Of a DNA stretch of 32,638 nt, positions 5,803 through 12,879 are shown piece after piece (within the stretch, counting starts at the first letter, position 1; the number at the start of each line of letters is the position of its first letter). The DNA comes from Bacteroidaceae bacterium (GTDB lineage: Bacteria; Bacteroidota; Bacteroidia; Bacteroidales; Bacteroidaceae). Under the pieces are notes generated by a model that saw only the letters and a program-made list of their open reading frames with translations, was not told where the DNA came from and ran no database searches. The position numbers were made by a program, and so were the translations under genes. The stretch lies in the NCBI GenBank assembly GCA_017517925.1, contig JAFWXS010000057.1, positions 1-32,638 of the forward strand. Reading direction: 5' to 3'.

Positions 5803-8100
5803 ATGCGACGATTCTTTACCGCCATACTCTCCCTTCTCATGCTGACCGGCGTGCTCAACGCCCAATCGGTGGGACTTGTGCTGAGTGGTGGCGGTGCCAA
5901 GGGCATCACGCATATCGGTATCATACAGGCACTGGAGGAGAACGGCATCCCCATCGATTATGTGGCAGGAACCTCTATCGGCGCTATCGTCGGCGCACTA
6001 TATGCCATGGGCTATACCCCTCAGGAGATGCTCGACCTTATAAATTCAAAGGAATTCAAGCAATGTTACTCCGGTGAAGTAGATAAAGATAATACCTACT
6101 ATATCAAACAGAATGAGCCTACACCGGAACTTTATGCGATTAAAGGTACGTGGGACGATTCTAAAGTTGCGGTGCAAGCTTTGCCGCTCAGCCTTATCGA
6201 TCCGATACACATGAACATTAAGATAATGGAACTTTGTGTTCAGGCGACTGCGGCTTGCCGAGAAAACTTTGATAGTCTATTTGTCCCTTTCCGCTGTGTA
6301 GCTTCCGATGTGTATAATAAGAAAGAAATTGTTTTCAGTCGTGGCGATTTGGGTAATTCAGTACGTGCCTCGATGACTTTCCCATTCGTTTTCCGCCCTA
6401 TCAGGATTGGAAATACACTATCTTATGACGGGGGCATATATAATAATTTTCCCGCCGATGTGATGGCACGCGATTTCGCTCCCGACTATATTATCGGTAG
6501 TGTGGTGTCTTCTAATAACGAGCAGCCTTCTGACGATAATCTTATTGCTCAGGTGGAGAGTATGATTATGCATGTAAGTAATTACGAGTTGCCCGACACG
6601 AATGGTATACTCATGAATTTTGATTTGAACGATGAGGTTAGTCTGCTCGACTTTGACAAGTCTCAATATCTGTTTTCTCTTGGGTATAATACGGCTTTGG
6701 AGCTTATTGATTCCATTAAGAGTAAAGTGCATCGCACAGTATCGCTTGACACCATAAACAGTCGTCGTGAAACATACAAGCAAACACTCCCCGAGATTGT
6801 TTTCAAAAATATCACCATAAGCGGAAGTACCGAAAAACAACGTCGTTTCATCATCGATGAAATACGTCCTGCCGGGCATCGTTATGTGCGGTTCAAAGAT
6901 TTCAAGCGGGCTTACTTTCGTCTGATGTCCGAGAATGCTATCAAGGAAATATTTCCTACGGCTACATATGATCCGCGCAGCAAGACCTTTGATCTTCACC
7001 TTGAAGTTTCGATGGAAGATAACTTTGCTGTAGCTTTTGGTGGCGGGCTCTCTACCAACAATATCAATCAAATCTATTATGGTGTTAACTACAACCATAT
7101 AGGCCGTCATTCAACAGAAATTCTACTTGACGGACAGTTTGGCCGTATGTACAATAACATACAGCTTATGGGGCGTTTTAATCTCTCTACCAATATACCC
7201 ATGTCGGTTCGTGTGATAGGGGCATACTCCACTTTGGATTACTTCAAGCAGAGCTTCCTTTTTTCTGACAATTCTTCTCCTGCCCTCAATAAACAGACCG
7301 AAATCTTTGCCAAGGCAAAACTTGCTCTTCCCTTTATGACCCAGCATAAAGCCGAATTTGGTATAGGGTATGGTAAGATTGCCGACAGCTATATGCAGAA
7401 TAGTACCATTGACTTGAATAATTTGGAATATAATACGAGTGTATATCATTTATTGGGCGGGTCGGTACTCTTCAAACGCAACTCTCTCAATACTCCTCAA
7501 TATGCGACGAAAGGAGTGTCGCAGCAGATCCTGGCGCAGATATTTACAGGTACCAATACATATATGCCTTCCCCATCGACCCAAACACCCTCGTCCAAAG
7601 AGGCCGTATCGTGGCTGCAATTGGGGGTCAAGGACCTGCATTATCTGCCGTTGGGGAAAAAACTTGTTCTGGGTACCTATGTTGAGGGCTATTATTCATC
7701 GCGTAATCTCGTACATGACTATACAGCAACGATGCTGCAAGCCGGGGCTTTCGCTCCGACTCCCAGTATGTTGTTTACTTATAATCCAACATTCCGTGCC
7801 AACCAATATGTGGCTGCGGGGCTCAAGCCTATCTATATGTTCAGCCCATATCTGCAACTTCGTCTTGAGGCATATGCTTTTGTACCCATTAATCCCATCT
7901 TGTGTAATGAAGAGGGTAGGGGATACTATGGTAAGCCGTTCTCGATGTTGGCACATATAGAGGAGCTTTCATTCGTAGGGCGTTTTTCAACCTTTGTTAT
8001 CAGTGCTTATCTCAATTATAATAGTTCGTCGCCAAAAAATATCGGTGCTGGCATTTCATTGGGTTGGTACATGATGAACAATCGTTTTATTGAACAGTAG
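5803..8100 (+). CDS. Patatin-like phospholipase fused to an Omp85-type beta-barrel (type Vd-like)
   Basis: A 765-residue outer-membrane protein. Order of parts: signal peptide (1-20, MRRFFTAILSLLMLTGVLNA); patatin lipase domain with oxyanion loop GGGAKG (29-34), nucleophile elbow GTSIG (Ser58) and the dyad Asp209 in DGG; a POTRA-like linker (about 330-410); and a BamA/Omp85-like beta-barrel to the C-terminus. This is the layout of PlpD of Pseudomonas and FplA of Fusobacterium. The lipase probably acts on phospholipids at or outside the outer membrane. Both catalytic residues are present, so activity is likely. From about 6050 onward the gene is richer in A and T than its first 250 bases and its neighbours. 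It is monocistronic with its own promoter. Confidence 0.9.
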   Translation: MRRFFTAILSLLMLTGVLNAQSVGLVLSGGGAKGITHIGIIQALEENGIPIDYVAGTSIGAIVGALYAMGYTPQEMLDLINSKEFKQCYSGEVDKDNTYYIKQNEPTPELYAIKGTWDDSKVAVQALPLSLIDPIHMNIKIMELCVQATAACRENFDSLFVPFRCVASDVYNKKEIVFSRGDLGNSVRASMTFPFVFRPIRIGNTLSYDGGIYNNFPADVMARDFAPDYIIGSVVSSNNEQPSDDNLIAQVESMIMHVSNYELPDTNGILMNFDLNDEVSLLDFDKSQYLFSLGYNTALELIDSIKSKVHRTVSLDTINSRRETYKQTLPEIVFKNITISGSTEKQRRFIIDEIRPAGHRYVRFKDFKRAYFRLMSENAIKEIFPTATYDPRSKTFDLHLEVSMEDNFAVAFGGGLSTNNINQIYYGVNYNHIGRHSTEILLDGQFGRMYNNIQLMGRFNLSTNIPMSVRVIGAYSTLDYFKQSFLFSDNSSPALNKQTEIFAKAKLALPFMTQHKAEFGIGYGKIADSYMQNSTIDLNNLEYNTSVYHLLGGSVLFKRNSLNTPQYATKGVSQQILAQIFTGTNTYMPSPSTQTPSSKEAVSWLQLGVKDLHYLPLGKKLVLGTYVEGYYSSRNLVHDYTATMLQAGAFAPTPSMLFTYNPTFRANQYVAAGLKPIYMFSPYLQLRLEAYAFVPINPILCNEEGRGYYGKPFSMLAHIEELSFVGRFSTFVISAYLNYNSSSPKNIGAGISLGWYMMNNRFIEQ

Positions 8101-8193
8101 ATATGCTGAGGGCATAAATTTCTTGTTTTTACTTCGAAAAGGGAGGATTGATGATAAAAATGAATGTTTTTGTCAAAAAAAATGCGAATACAT

Positions 8194-8224
8194 TTTGTGA
8201 TGTCAAAAAAACGCTATACCTTTG
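8194..8224 (+). promoter_or_regulatory. Promoter of tRNA-Arg
   Basis: TTTG (8194-8197), a 19-bp spacer and TACCTTTG (8217-8224) end 21 bp before the mature tRNA. Confidence 0.85.
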
Positions 8225-8245
8225 CATCGCAATTGAGAAAACAAC

Positions 8246-8319
8246 GGCTCCATAGCTCAACTGAATAGAGCATTTGACTACGGATCAAAAGGTTATAGGT
8301 TTGAATCCTATTGGAGTCA
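8246..8319 (+). tRNA. tRNA-Arg (anticodon ACG)
   Basis: A full cloverleaf of 74 nt: acceptor GGCTCCA/TGGAGTC with one G-T pair, D-arm GCTC/GAGC, anticodon stem TTTGA/TCAAA around loop CTACGGA (ACG, read as ICG after editing), and T-stem ATAGG/CCTAT. The CCA end is not encoded. A promoter precedes it and a terminator follows, so it is a single-gene unit. Confidence 0.95.
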
Positions 8320-8328
8320 CTCGGTGCA

Positions 8329-8361
8329 AGAGACGGACAGATGTTCGTCTCTTTTCTTTTA
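8329..8361 (+). terminator. Terminator of tRNA-Arg
   Basis: AGAGACGGAC (8329-8338) pairs with GTTCGTCTCT (8343-8352) over a 4-nt loop, followed by TTTTCTTTT. Confidence 0.85.
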
Positions 8362-8426
8362 TAGCAGTTGTATCACCACAGGGCAATGATTGTTGATGCA
8401 ATCAGTGGGTGGCACTGGTGTGGTAT

Positions 8427-8461
8427 AACAAAAGGATGACCTTTCGGGCCATCCTTTTGTT
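8427..8461 (-). terminator. Terminator of the dfx-ftn operon
   Basis: A 15-bp stem with one mismatch (8427-8441 with 8447-8461) lies 19 bp beyond the ferritin stop. The A and T tracts at its ends could let it work in both directions. Confidence 0.75.
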
Positions 8462-8479
8462 GCATATTGTCCTTTGCTG

Positions 8480-9004
8480 TTACTCGGCAGACGTAGCCAA
8501 CGGTGAGGGAGTGGTGTAGGTGCGTGTGGCAAGCTCTTTGTCGAGCATATACATACCATACTTGTTGTCCTCTACAGCCTCTACGGCAGCTATCATCTCG
8601 CGGGCATTCTCTTCCTCCTCTACCTGCTCGTCGATAAACCATACGAGTCGGTTGGTGGAGGCAAAGTCGCGGTCCACATTGGCGATGGCTGCGAGGTTAT
8701 TAATGAGTGCTGTCACCTTCTTCTCGTGCTCGAGGGTCTGCTTGAACATCGCCAGTACGCTGTCCCACTCGGCAGGCACCTCCTCGATGGGTAGCAGGGT
8801 CACCTTGGCATCGCGTGAGTTGAGATAGTTCATGAAGATACGTGCATGGTCCTGCTCTTCGAGGTACTGCACATAGAACCAGTTGGCCACACCCTTGAGG
8901 CCCTTGGCCTCGGCATCCATCGACATGGCGAGGTAGAGATAGGCCGACCATAGTTCGGCGTTAATCTGAGCGTTGATCGCTGCGTGGAGTTTGTTGCTTA
9001 ACAT
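8480..9004 (-). CDS. ftnA: Ferritin
   Basis: A cytoplasmic iron-storage protein with a ferroxidase centre, 174 residues, the typical length of non-heme bacterial ferritin. All expected di-iron ligands are present: E17, E50, H53, E94, Q127 and E130. The start MLSNKLHAAINAQINAEL is the usual one for the family. It follows the desulfoferrodoxin gene on the same strand with a 79-bp gap that contains a REP-like half-element. With superoxide reductase upstream, it can store iron that would otherwise feed Fenton chemistry when oxygen enters the cell. Confidence 0.95.
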   Translation of the reverse strand: MLSNKLHAAINAQINAELWSAYLYLAMSMDAEAKGLKGVANWFYVQYLEEQDHARIFMNYLNSRDAKVTLLPIEEVPAEWDSVLAMFKQTLEHEKKVTALINNLAAIANVDRDFASTNRLVWFIDEQVEEEENAREMIAAVEAVEDNKYGMYMLDKELATRTYTTPSPLATSAE

Positions 9005-9050
9005 ATAAGTTGAGTTTTAATGTTTTGATATTTTCCTTTTCGCGATGGTG

Positions 9051-9080
9051 TCATGCTGAGTGCAACGAAGCATCCCGCAC
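9051..9080. repeat. REP-family half-element between dfx and ftn
   Basis: TCATGCTGAGTGCAACGAAG and the following CATCCCGCAC resemble the sequences at 5656-5683 and 1886-1913. It lies 3 bp beyond the dfx stop. Confidence 0.5.
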
Positions 9081-9083
9081 TTA

Positions 9084-9464
9084 TTAGAGCTCGGTCTTCC
9101 ACACCCCGTGCAGGTTGCAGTACTCGTATACTGCTACGGGCTTGCCTGAGCATGTGCAGATTTCTGCTTCTGCCTTACCCTCGTGAGGAAGGTCGATGCG
9201 GATACCGCCATTCTCCATCTCTACATAGATGAAGGCGATGTGATGGTCTTCGGTCATGGGGTGCGGCACACTACCCACCTCCACCTTGATACGGCAATCG
9301 TCGAGACGGGTTACCACGGGGAGGTGCTTCTCTACGCTGGCGTCTACGGTATTCACGGTGAGTTCCTTCATCTTCTCGCCGCAGCATACTACGGGTACCT
9401 TAGAGTCAATCACTTTCTGTATTACATTACCACAATGCTCACATTTGAAAAATTTTACTGCCAT
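9084..9464 (-). CDS. dfx: Desulfoferrodoxin (superoxide reductase)
   Basis: Reduces superoxide to hydrogen peroxide without making oxygen, which suits an anaerobe. The 126 residues hold both iron centres. Centre I (desulforedoxin type, Fe-Cys4) is C8, C11, C27 and C28. Centre II (Fe-His4-Cys) is H47, H68, H74, C116 and H119, in EKHLPV, VPHPM and CNLHGVW. This matches the two-centre class and its usual spacing. It is the first gene of an operon with ferritin and has its own promoter (9517-9548). Confidence 0.95.
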   Translation of the reverse strand: MAVKFFKCEHCGNVIQKVIDSKVPVVCCGEKMKELTVNTVDASVEKHLPVVTRLDDCRIKVEVGSVPHPMTEDHHIAFIYVEMENGGIRIDLPHEGKAEAEICTCSGKPVAVYEYCNLHGVWKTEL

Positions 9465-9516
9465 AATATTTAAGTTTTAATGGTTATAATTCGTTGTTGT
9501 TTCTGTTTTTCTGATG

Positions 9517-9548
9517 CGAAGATAGAAACTTATTTTCAACTGTGCAAA
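9517..9548 (-). promoter_or_regulatory. Promoter of dfx-ftn
   Basis: On the minus strand, TTTG (9548-9545), a 20-bp spacer and TATCTTCG (9524-9517), with one mismatch to TAnnTTTG. It lies about 50 bp upstream of the dfx start. Confidence 0.75.
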
Positions 9549-9768
9549 TACATCTCGTCTATCGGGCTATAGATGGCGTTAAATATCCAGCCACTTCTAC
9601 AGTAACAACAGCTAAGGAAAATTGTTCTTGGAGGCAGAAACGGGTTAAAAGAGAGCAGAATGAGGGGTTAGAAAAGCCACCTACAAGGCCTTTGAGGTAC
9701 GCCTACGCCTATACCTCGAAAACCTTGCAGATGGCTTATGCATTATCGGATTCTCTCAGGGTCACGAT
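9549..9768 (-). ncRNA. Candidate structured RNA on the minus strand
   Basis: A consensus promoter at 9773-9804 fires leftward into this region, which has no gene and ends before the separate dfx promoter. Just downstream is a 26-bp hairpin (9674-9699 with 9712-9737, 12-nt loop). It has five non-Watson-Crick positions; in the minus-strand transcript four of these become G-U pairs and only one is a real mismatch. A second inverted repeat (9739-9748 with 9765-9774) overlaps the start site. It may be a small RNA or a long structured leader for dfx. The 3' end is not clear and no family is recognised. Confidence 0.45.
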
Positions 9769-9772
9769 AATG

Positions 9773-9804
9773 CAAAAATAGTGCAAGCCGAACGAAATAC
9801 CAAA
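9773..9804 (-). promoter_or_regulatory. Consensus promoter firing leftward
   Basis: On the minus strand, TTTG (9804-9801), exactly 20 bp and TATTTTTG (9780-9773) match the consensus fully. The spacer holds the motif ATTTCGTTCGGCTTGCAC, also seen upstream of potD at 391-408. Confidence 0.75.
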
Positions 9805-10123
9805 TTTCAACGAGTGTAAACAGAGATATTTGTATTGTCTTGTTTTTGTTTTTGTTTTGTGGTTTCCTTGTATCTCTTGGTGTATCCTAAGATAGCTTAG
9901 GCTTTCTTAGACTCCCTATAGTATCTCTAACTCCTTTGCAAATTTATAAAAAGACACGCAATGTCAATGATGTTTTCAAAAAATCATATCAAAAATTCTT
10001 TTCCCTATAATCCCTTAGAGCCTCCAACCTTCCTATAACATCCTATTCACTCGGATAGTTAAACTCAAATCGTGAGCCCACGATATCGCCTATGATTGCG
10101 CCTAACATGGTGGTTTTCTTGTT
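9805..10123. other. AT-rich intergenic stretch
   Basis: No gene is visible. It contains a T-rich run (TTTTTGTTTTTGTTTTG, about 9842-9858) and a 6-bp hairpin CCTAAG-ATAG-CTTAGG (9886-9901). Confidence 0.5.
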
Positions 10124-11002
10124 TTATGGTTCTTGATACTTACGGCCATTCAGCTTCTCGTAAGCATATTTGAATATCTGTCTTTCTAAAGGTACGAGCC
10201 CTATGCCCAACTGTTTCGACTTGGCAAGCATCACATTCCAATACTCGCGCAAGTCCTTAATATCCGCATTTCTTTGCATCACATAGCCAGCCATGATACT
10301 ATCGTAGATGGGGAGCGCATTCCCCTCAAGTGTACGATAGAGCCAGTAGCGAGTATGTTTGGTGATGAACGCCACATTTATGAACTTTACCGCCTTGTTA
10401 AACTCACTCACGGCCTCCACCAACACACCGATAGTCTCTTCTGTAACATCTGTCATTGAGAGGCAAGCATCTACAAGGTGCTGGTAGCGTAGCTTTAACT
10501 TCTCCCAATTGAAACCATCGCCAAATAGATATATTCCTCGTCCCGAATTACCGCCCCATATCTGAATCAGATGGAAGATTTCTTCAAGATTGTCTCCAGG
10601 CATATACGATTTGATTAATCGGATTATATGCTCCTCTAAATCGTCATCATTCTTTATTCTCAAGCTCTTGAATTCTTCTTCCTTTCCGCGAAGCGTTATC
10701 ATCGCTTTCACATTCTTGGAGAAATCATCCTTATCAATCAGGGCTACTTTAGTAGCGGTGTAATCAATATCGGGAAATCGATATTTGGGATTTAACTCTA
10801 TGGGAATTAATTTCAGAGCTTCACTCTCCTCGACATATTGAAATCGTCCTTCCTCAAAGAACATTTCCTTTGGTCGCACCCATACCTCTCCTTTCCCATA
10901 CATGGCCTGATACACCACCAACGCTTCGCATGTCTCAGAGTCTTTAGCCTCATAGAGCACACGGTAGAGATTGCCTTTCTTGTGTCTGTAGTAGCCTTTC
11001 AT
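10124..11002 (-). CDS. DUF1653 domain fused to an OGG-fold DNA-glycosylase-like domain
   Basis: 292 residues in two parts. Residues 3-52 are a DUF1653 domain (YYRHKKGNLYRVL, EALVVYQAMYG, VWVRPKEMFFE). The C-terminal half (about 120-290) resembles bacterial 8-oxoguanine-glycosylase-fold proteins: FITKHTRYW then ALPIYDSIMAGYV. K215 and D234 are placed like the catalytic lysine and aspartate of OGG1 (K249 and D268), with the same spacing of 19 residues. If active it would remove a modified or damaged base. It lies 184 bp downstream of the PD-(D/E)XK gene on the same strand, with no clear promoter of its own, so co-expression is likely. The glycosylase assignment is a motif-based inference; DUF1653 is more certain. 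Confidence 0.65.
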   Translation of the reverse strand: MKGYYRHKKGNLYRVLYEAKDSETCEALVVYQAMYGKGEVWVRPKEMFFEEGRFQYVEESEALKLIPIELNPKYRFPDIDYTATKVALIDKDDFSKNVKAMITLRGKEEEFKSLRIKNDDDLEEHIIRLIKSYMPGDNLEEIFHLIQIWGGNSGRGIYLFGDGFNWEKLKLRYQHLVDACLSMTDVTEETIGVLVEAVSEFNKAVKFINVAFITKHTRYWLYRTLEGNALPIYDSIMAGYVMQRNADIKDLREYWNVMLAKSKQLGIGLVPLERQIFKYAYEKLNGRKYQEP

Positions 11003-11186
11003 TGTGATTGATTATTTATGATACGCACACTTTCTATGTTTATGAAATGATAAAAAAGATATCCTACAAATATGTCATACCCCAATTATAAATCCCAGAA
11101 TTATCTGTCAATTCTTTTTTAATTAATTTGATTATTGGGAATTCTTTATAATGAAATTATAATGCCGTAGTTTTAATAGTTAGTAC
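11003..11186. other. AT-rich spacer between nuclease and glycosylase-like genes
   Basis: It is very rich in A and T and has no coding potential. No terminator with a strong stem is seen, so read-through from the nuclease gene is plausible. Confidence 0.4.
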
Positions 11187-12101
11187 TTATTCAAGAGGGA
11201 ATAAGTAGCGATATCTAAGATAATTGATCCAATTATTAGAATCATCTAAATTTAGATACTTTTCCATCAAATCAAATAACTCTTCATATGTAATAGAAAC
11301 AAAAGAGTTTTTTCCGATTTCAGTTAATAGTTCTTTGTAAACAGGTATTGCATTATTATCAAAATGTACGTTTCCTTTGGGATATAAAGTGATAGAGGTG
11401 AAATTTTCAATATCTCCATGCATTACCATTGATGCGCCAAGGATATGATTTCTCCAAATTTGTCTGAGTTTATTGGAAACGAGGGTATCATGTAAAACAT
11501 CATCTTTGTAATATCTACTGTTTATAGTAACAGTAAGATAATTTTGGAAAAGACGGGTATTCCCATTCTCATCCTTTACATGAGCATATTCACTAGTGTG
11601 CTCTTTTAAAGGGTATTCTTTTTCTGTATATTTAACTTCAATTCCTATACCGCACGATTTGTTGTTTTTGTTCTTATATGAAATATAAACATCAAATGCA
11701 GTGTGGTCAAAAAGGTAATCTTCTATGGGTTCTGGATGAAACTCTATCTTAATGTCTGTTACAGTAGATATTTCTTCTTTCCCTAAGATTTGGTTAAGCA
11801 AATCCTTACATCCATTCTTGTCTTTGTGCATAGGAAAGAATATGTTGTAGGGGATGTGTTCACTTCTTAATAGATTGGTAAGCATCTGCCCGCTTGGTGC
11901 AGATGATGTTTTAGGGATAGGTTTTTTGAGTTCTGTTAATATCTCCTCTCTGAATCCCTCATAGAATACAAGTCCTTTTTGTGCATCATCATAGTTCAGT
12001 ACGTTTGGATACTTGTTATATCCCACACCAAGATAGTTCTTTCTGAATTCTATTTGGTGTGCTCTTGCTTTTCTCTTAAATTCTGAATAATTATGTTTCA
12101 T
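11187..12101 (-). CDS. PD-(D/E)XK nuclease-like protein, putative restriction endonuclease (PGN_0703-like)
   Basis: 304 residues and visibly richer in A and T than the flanking genes, suggesting transfer. The nuclease core is visible as FDVYISYKN (Asp137) followed by GIGIEVKYTEKE (Glu155-x-Lys157), the PD-(D/E)XK pattern. An upstream segment SGQMLTNLLRSEHIPYNIFF (about 70-89) resembles the conserved SSQ...N.F.P region of putative restriction endonucleases of the PGN_0703 type. There is no signal peptide or membrane segment. No methyltransferase, specificity subunit or immunity gene is nearby; the only partner is the glycosylase-like gene downstream. It has a strong promoter (12119-12150) and a GGAG before the ATG. 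Nuclease fold is fairly sure; family name and defence role are inferred. Confidence 0.65.
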   Translation of the reverse strand: MKHNYSEFKRKARAHQIEFRKNYLGVGYNKYPNVLNYDDAQKGLVFYEGFREEILTELKKPIPKTSSAPSGQMLTNLLRSEHIPYNIFFPMHKDKNGCKDLLNQILGKEEISTVTDIKIEFHPEPIEDYLFDHTAFDVYISYKNKNNKSCGIGIEVKYTEKEYPLKEHTSEYAHVKDENGNTRLFQNYLTVTINSRYYKDDVLHDTLVSNKLRQIWRNHILGASMVMHGDIENFTSITLYPKGNVHFDNNAIPVYKELLTEIGKNSFVSITYEELFDLMEKYLNLDDSNNWINYLRYRYLFPLE

Positions 12102-12118
12102 TTCTTCTCCTTTTGCCC

Positions 12119-12150
12119 CAAAGTTAAAAAGTTAATTCCGTATCTGCAAG
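12119..12150 (-). promoter_or_regulatory. Promoter of the nuclease/glycosylase-like pair
   Basis: On the minus strand, CTTG (12150-12147), 20 bp and TAACTTTG (12126-12119). The expected start leaves a very short leader with AGGAG before the ATG. Confidence 0.75.
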
Positions 12151-12220
12151 TATCTTTTCCTTTTATCTCTTTACACCTTTTCGAATAGAGACCTATTCTC
12201 TTTTATCATCACCTGCAAGC

Positions 12221-12292
12221 GACATGCTTATCACTTGCAAGTGTCGCATTCGTCGCTTGCTTCCGTTGCATCCGTCACTTGCTTGTGTTGCG
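12221..12292. repeat. Degenerate 22-bp tandem repeat upstream of the nuclease gene
   Basis: Units 12243-12264 and 12265-12286 match at 17 of 22 positions (GTCGCATTCGTCGCTTGCTT against GTTGCATCCGTCACTTGCTT). The unit before (12221-12242) shares TCACTTGC in register, and GTTGCG starts another. GCAAGCGAC (12214-12222) and GTCGCTTGC (12252-12260) are an exact inverted pair. It lies 70-140 bp upstream of the nuclease promoter. Confidence 0.6.
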
Positions 12293-12879
12293 AAAGTTCT
12301 CTCTGTGCAATGTGTTTAATCCACATGCAGTATGTACTCGTCAACTCGTAGCAAATAGCGTTTCTTCTGTTCCATAATAGTGTTTGTTGGTTGTTCACAA
12401 CAATCGTTATTTCTGATAATTTATGGGGAATTCACGGTAATTCATGTTAAATAAAATCCGTCATCGCGGAGTTTTTTTAAACATAAATGCCCACAAACAT
12501 TTAGGTCGCTGGCCGAGGGCGGAGTACAGCATCGGGGGCATGACGATTGTCGGCCTCGCGCACGAGGCGTAGCTTGGTGACTATGGCAAGTCTGTCCCAT
12601 AATGCGGACAGGGAAGAAGTTTTTTATCACACCAGCAAAAAATAATAATCGACAAAGCCATAAACCACCGGAAACAAAGCTATAAATCATTATTTCGCCT
12701 GCTTTGCCGTTTTGGGCTGAGGTGTTGGTAGTAGTTCGTAAGTAGCAATAGATGTGATGCTCACCGACCGACACCCTCAAGCAGCAGGGTGTCGGTCGAC
12801 AATCATCATATCCACAGCAGTTTACAGACTATTACCGATACCTTGGCTAAAAAAGGGAGTTGGCCCGGTTCGTATGGAT
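12293..12879. other. Gene-poor stretch with a strong hairpin
   Basis: No credible gene is seen; the open frame across 12442-12780 on the minus strand has no recognisable features. A perfect 13-bp stem (12765-12777 with 12786-12798, 8-nt loop) holds CCGACACCCT/AGGGTGTCGG. It lacks a T-run on either side, so it is not a typical terminator. AGGTCGCTGGCCGA (about 12504-12517) also occurs near 346-359. Confidence 0.5.

Noticed and set aside
10124..12101. Classical restriction-modification system
   Set aside because: No methyltransferase or specificity gene is present; only a nuclease-like and a glycosylase-like gene are seen.
12221..12292. Possible CRISPR array
   Set aside because: The units follow each other without spacers, are too few and differ from each other; no cas genes are present.
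12442..12780. 112-codon open frame on the minus strand
   Set aside because: It covers the hairpin and repeat-like DNA, has no start signals and its sequence does not look like protein.
12765..12798. Intrinsic terminator
   Set aside because: The stem is perfect but there is no T-run on either strand and no gene ends next to it.
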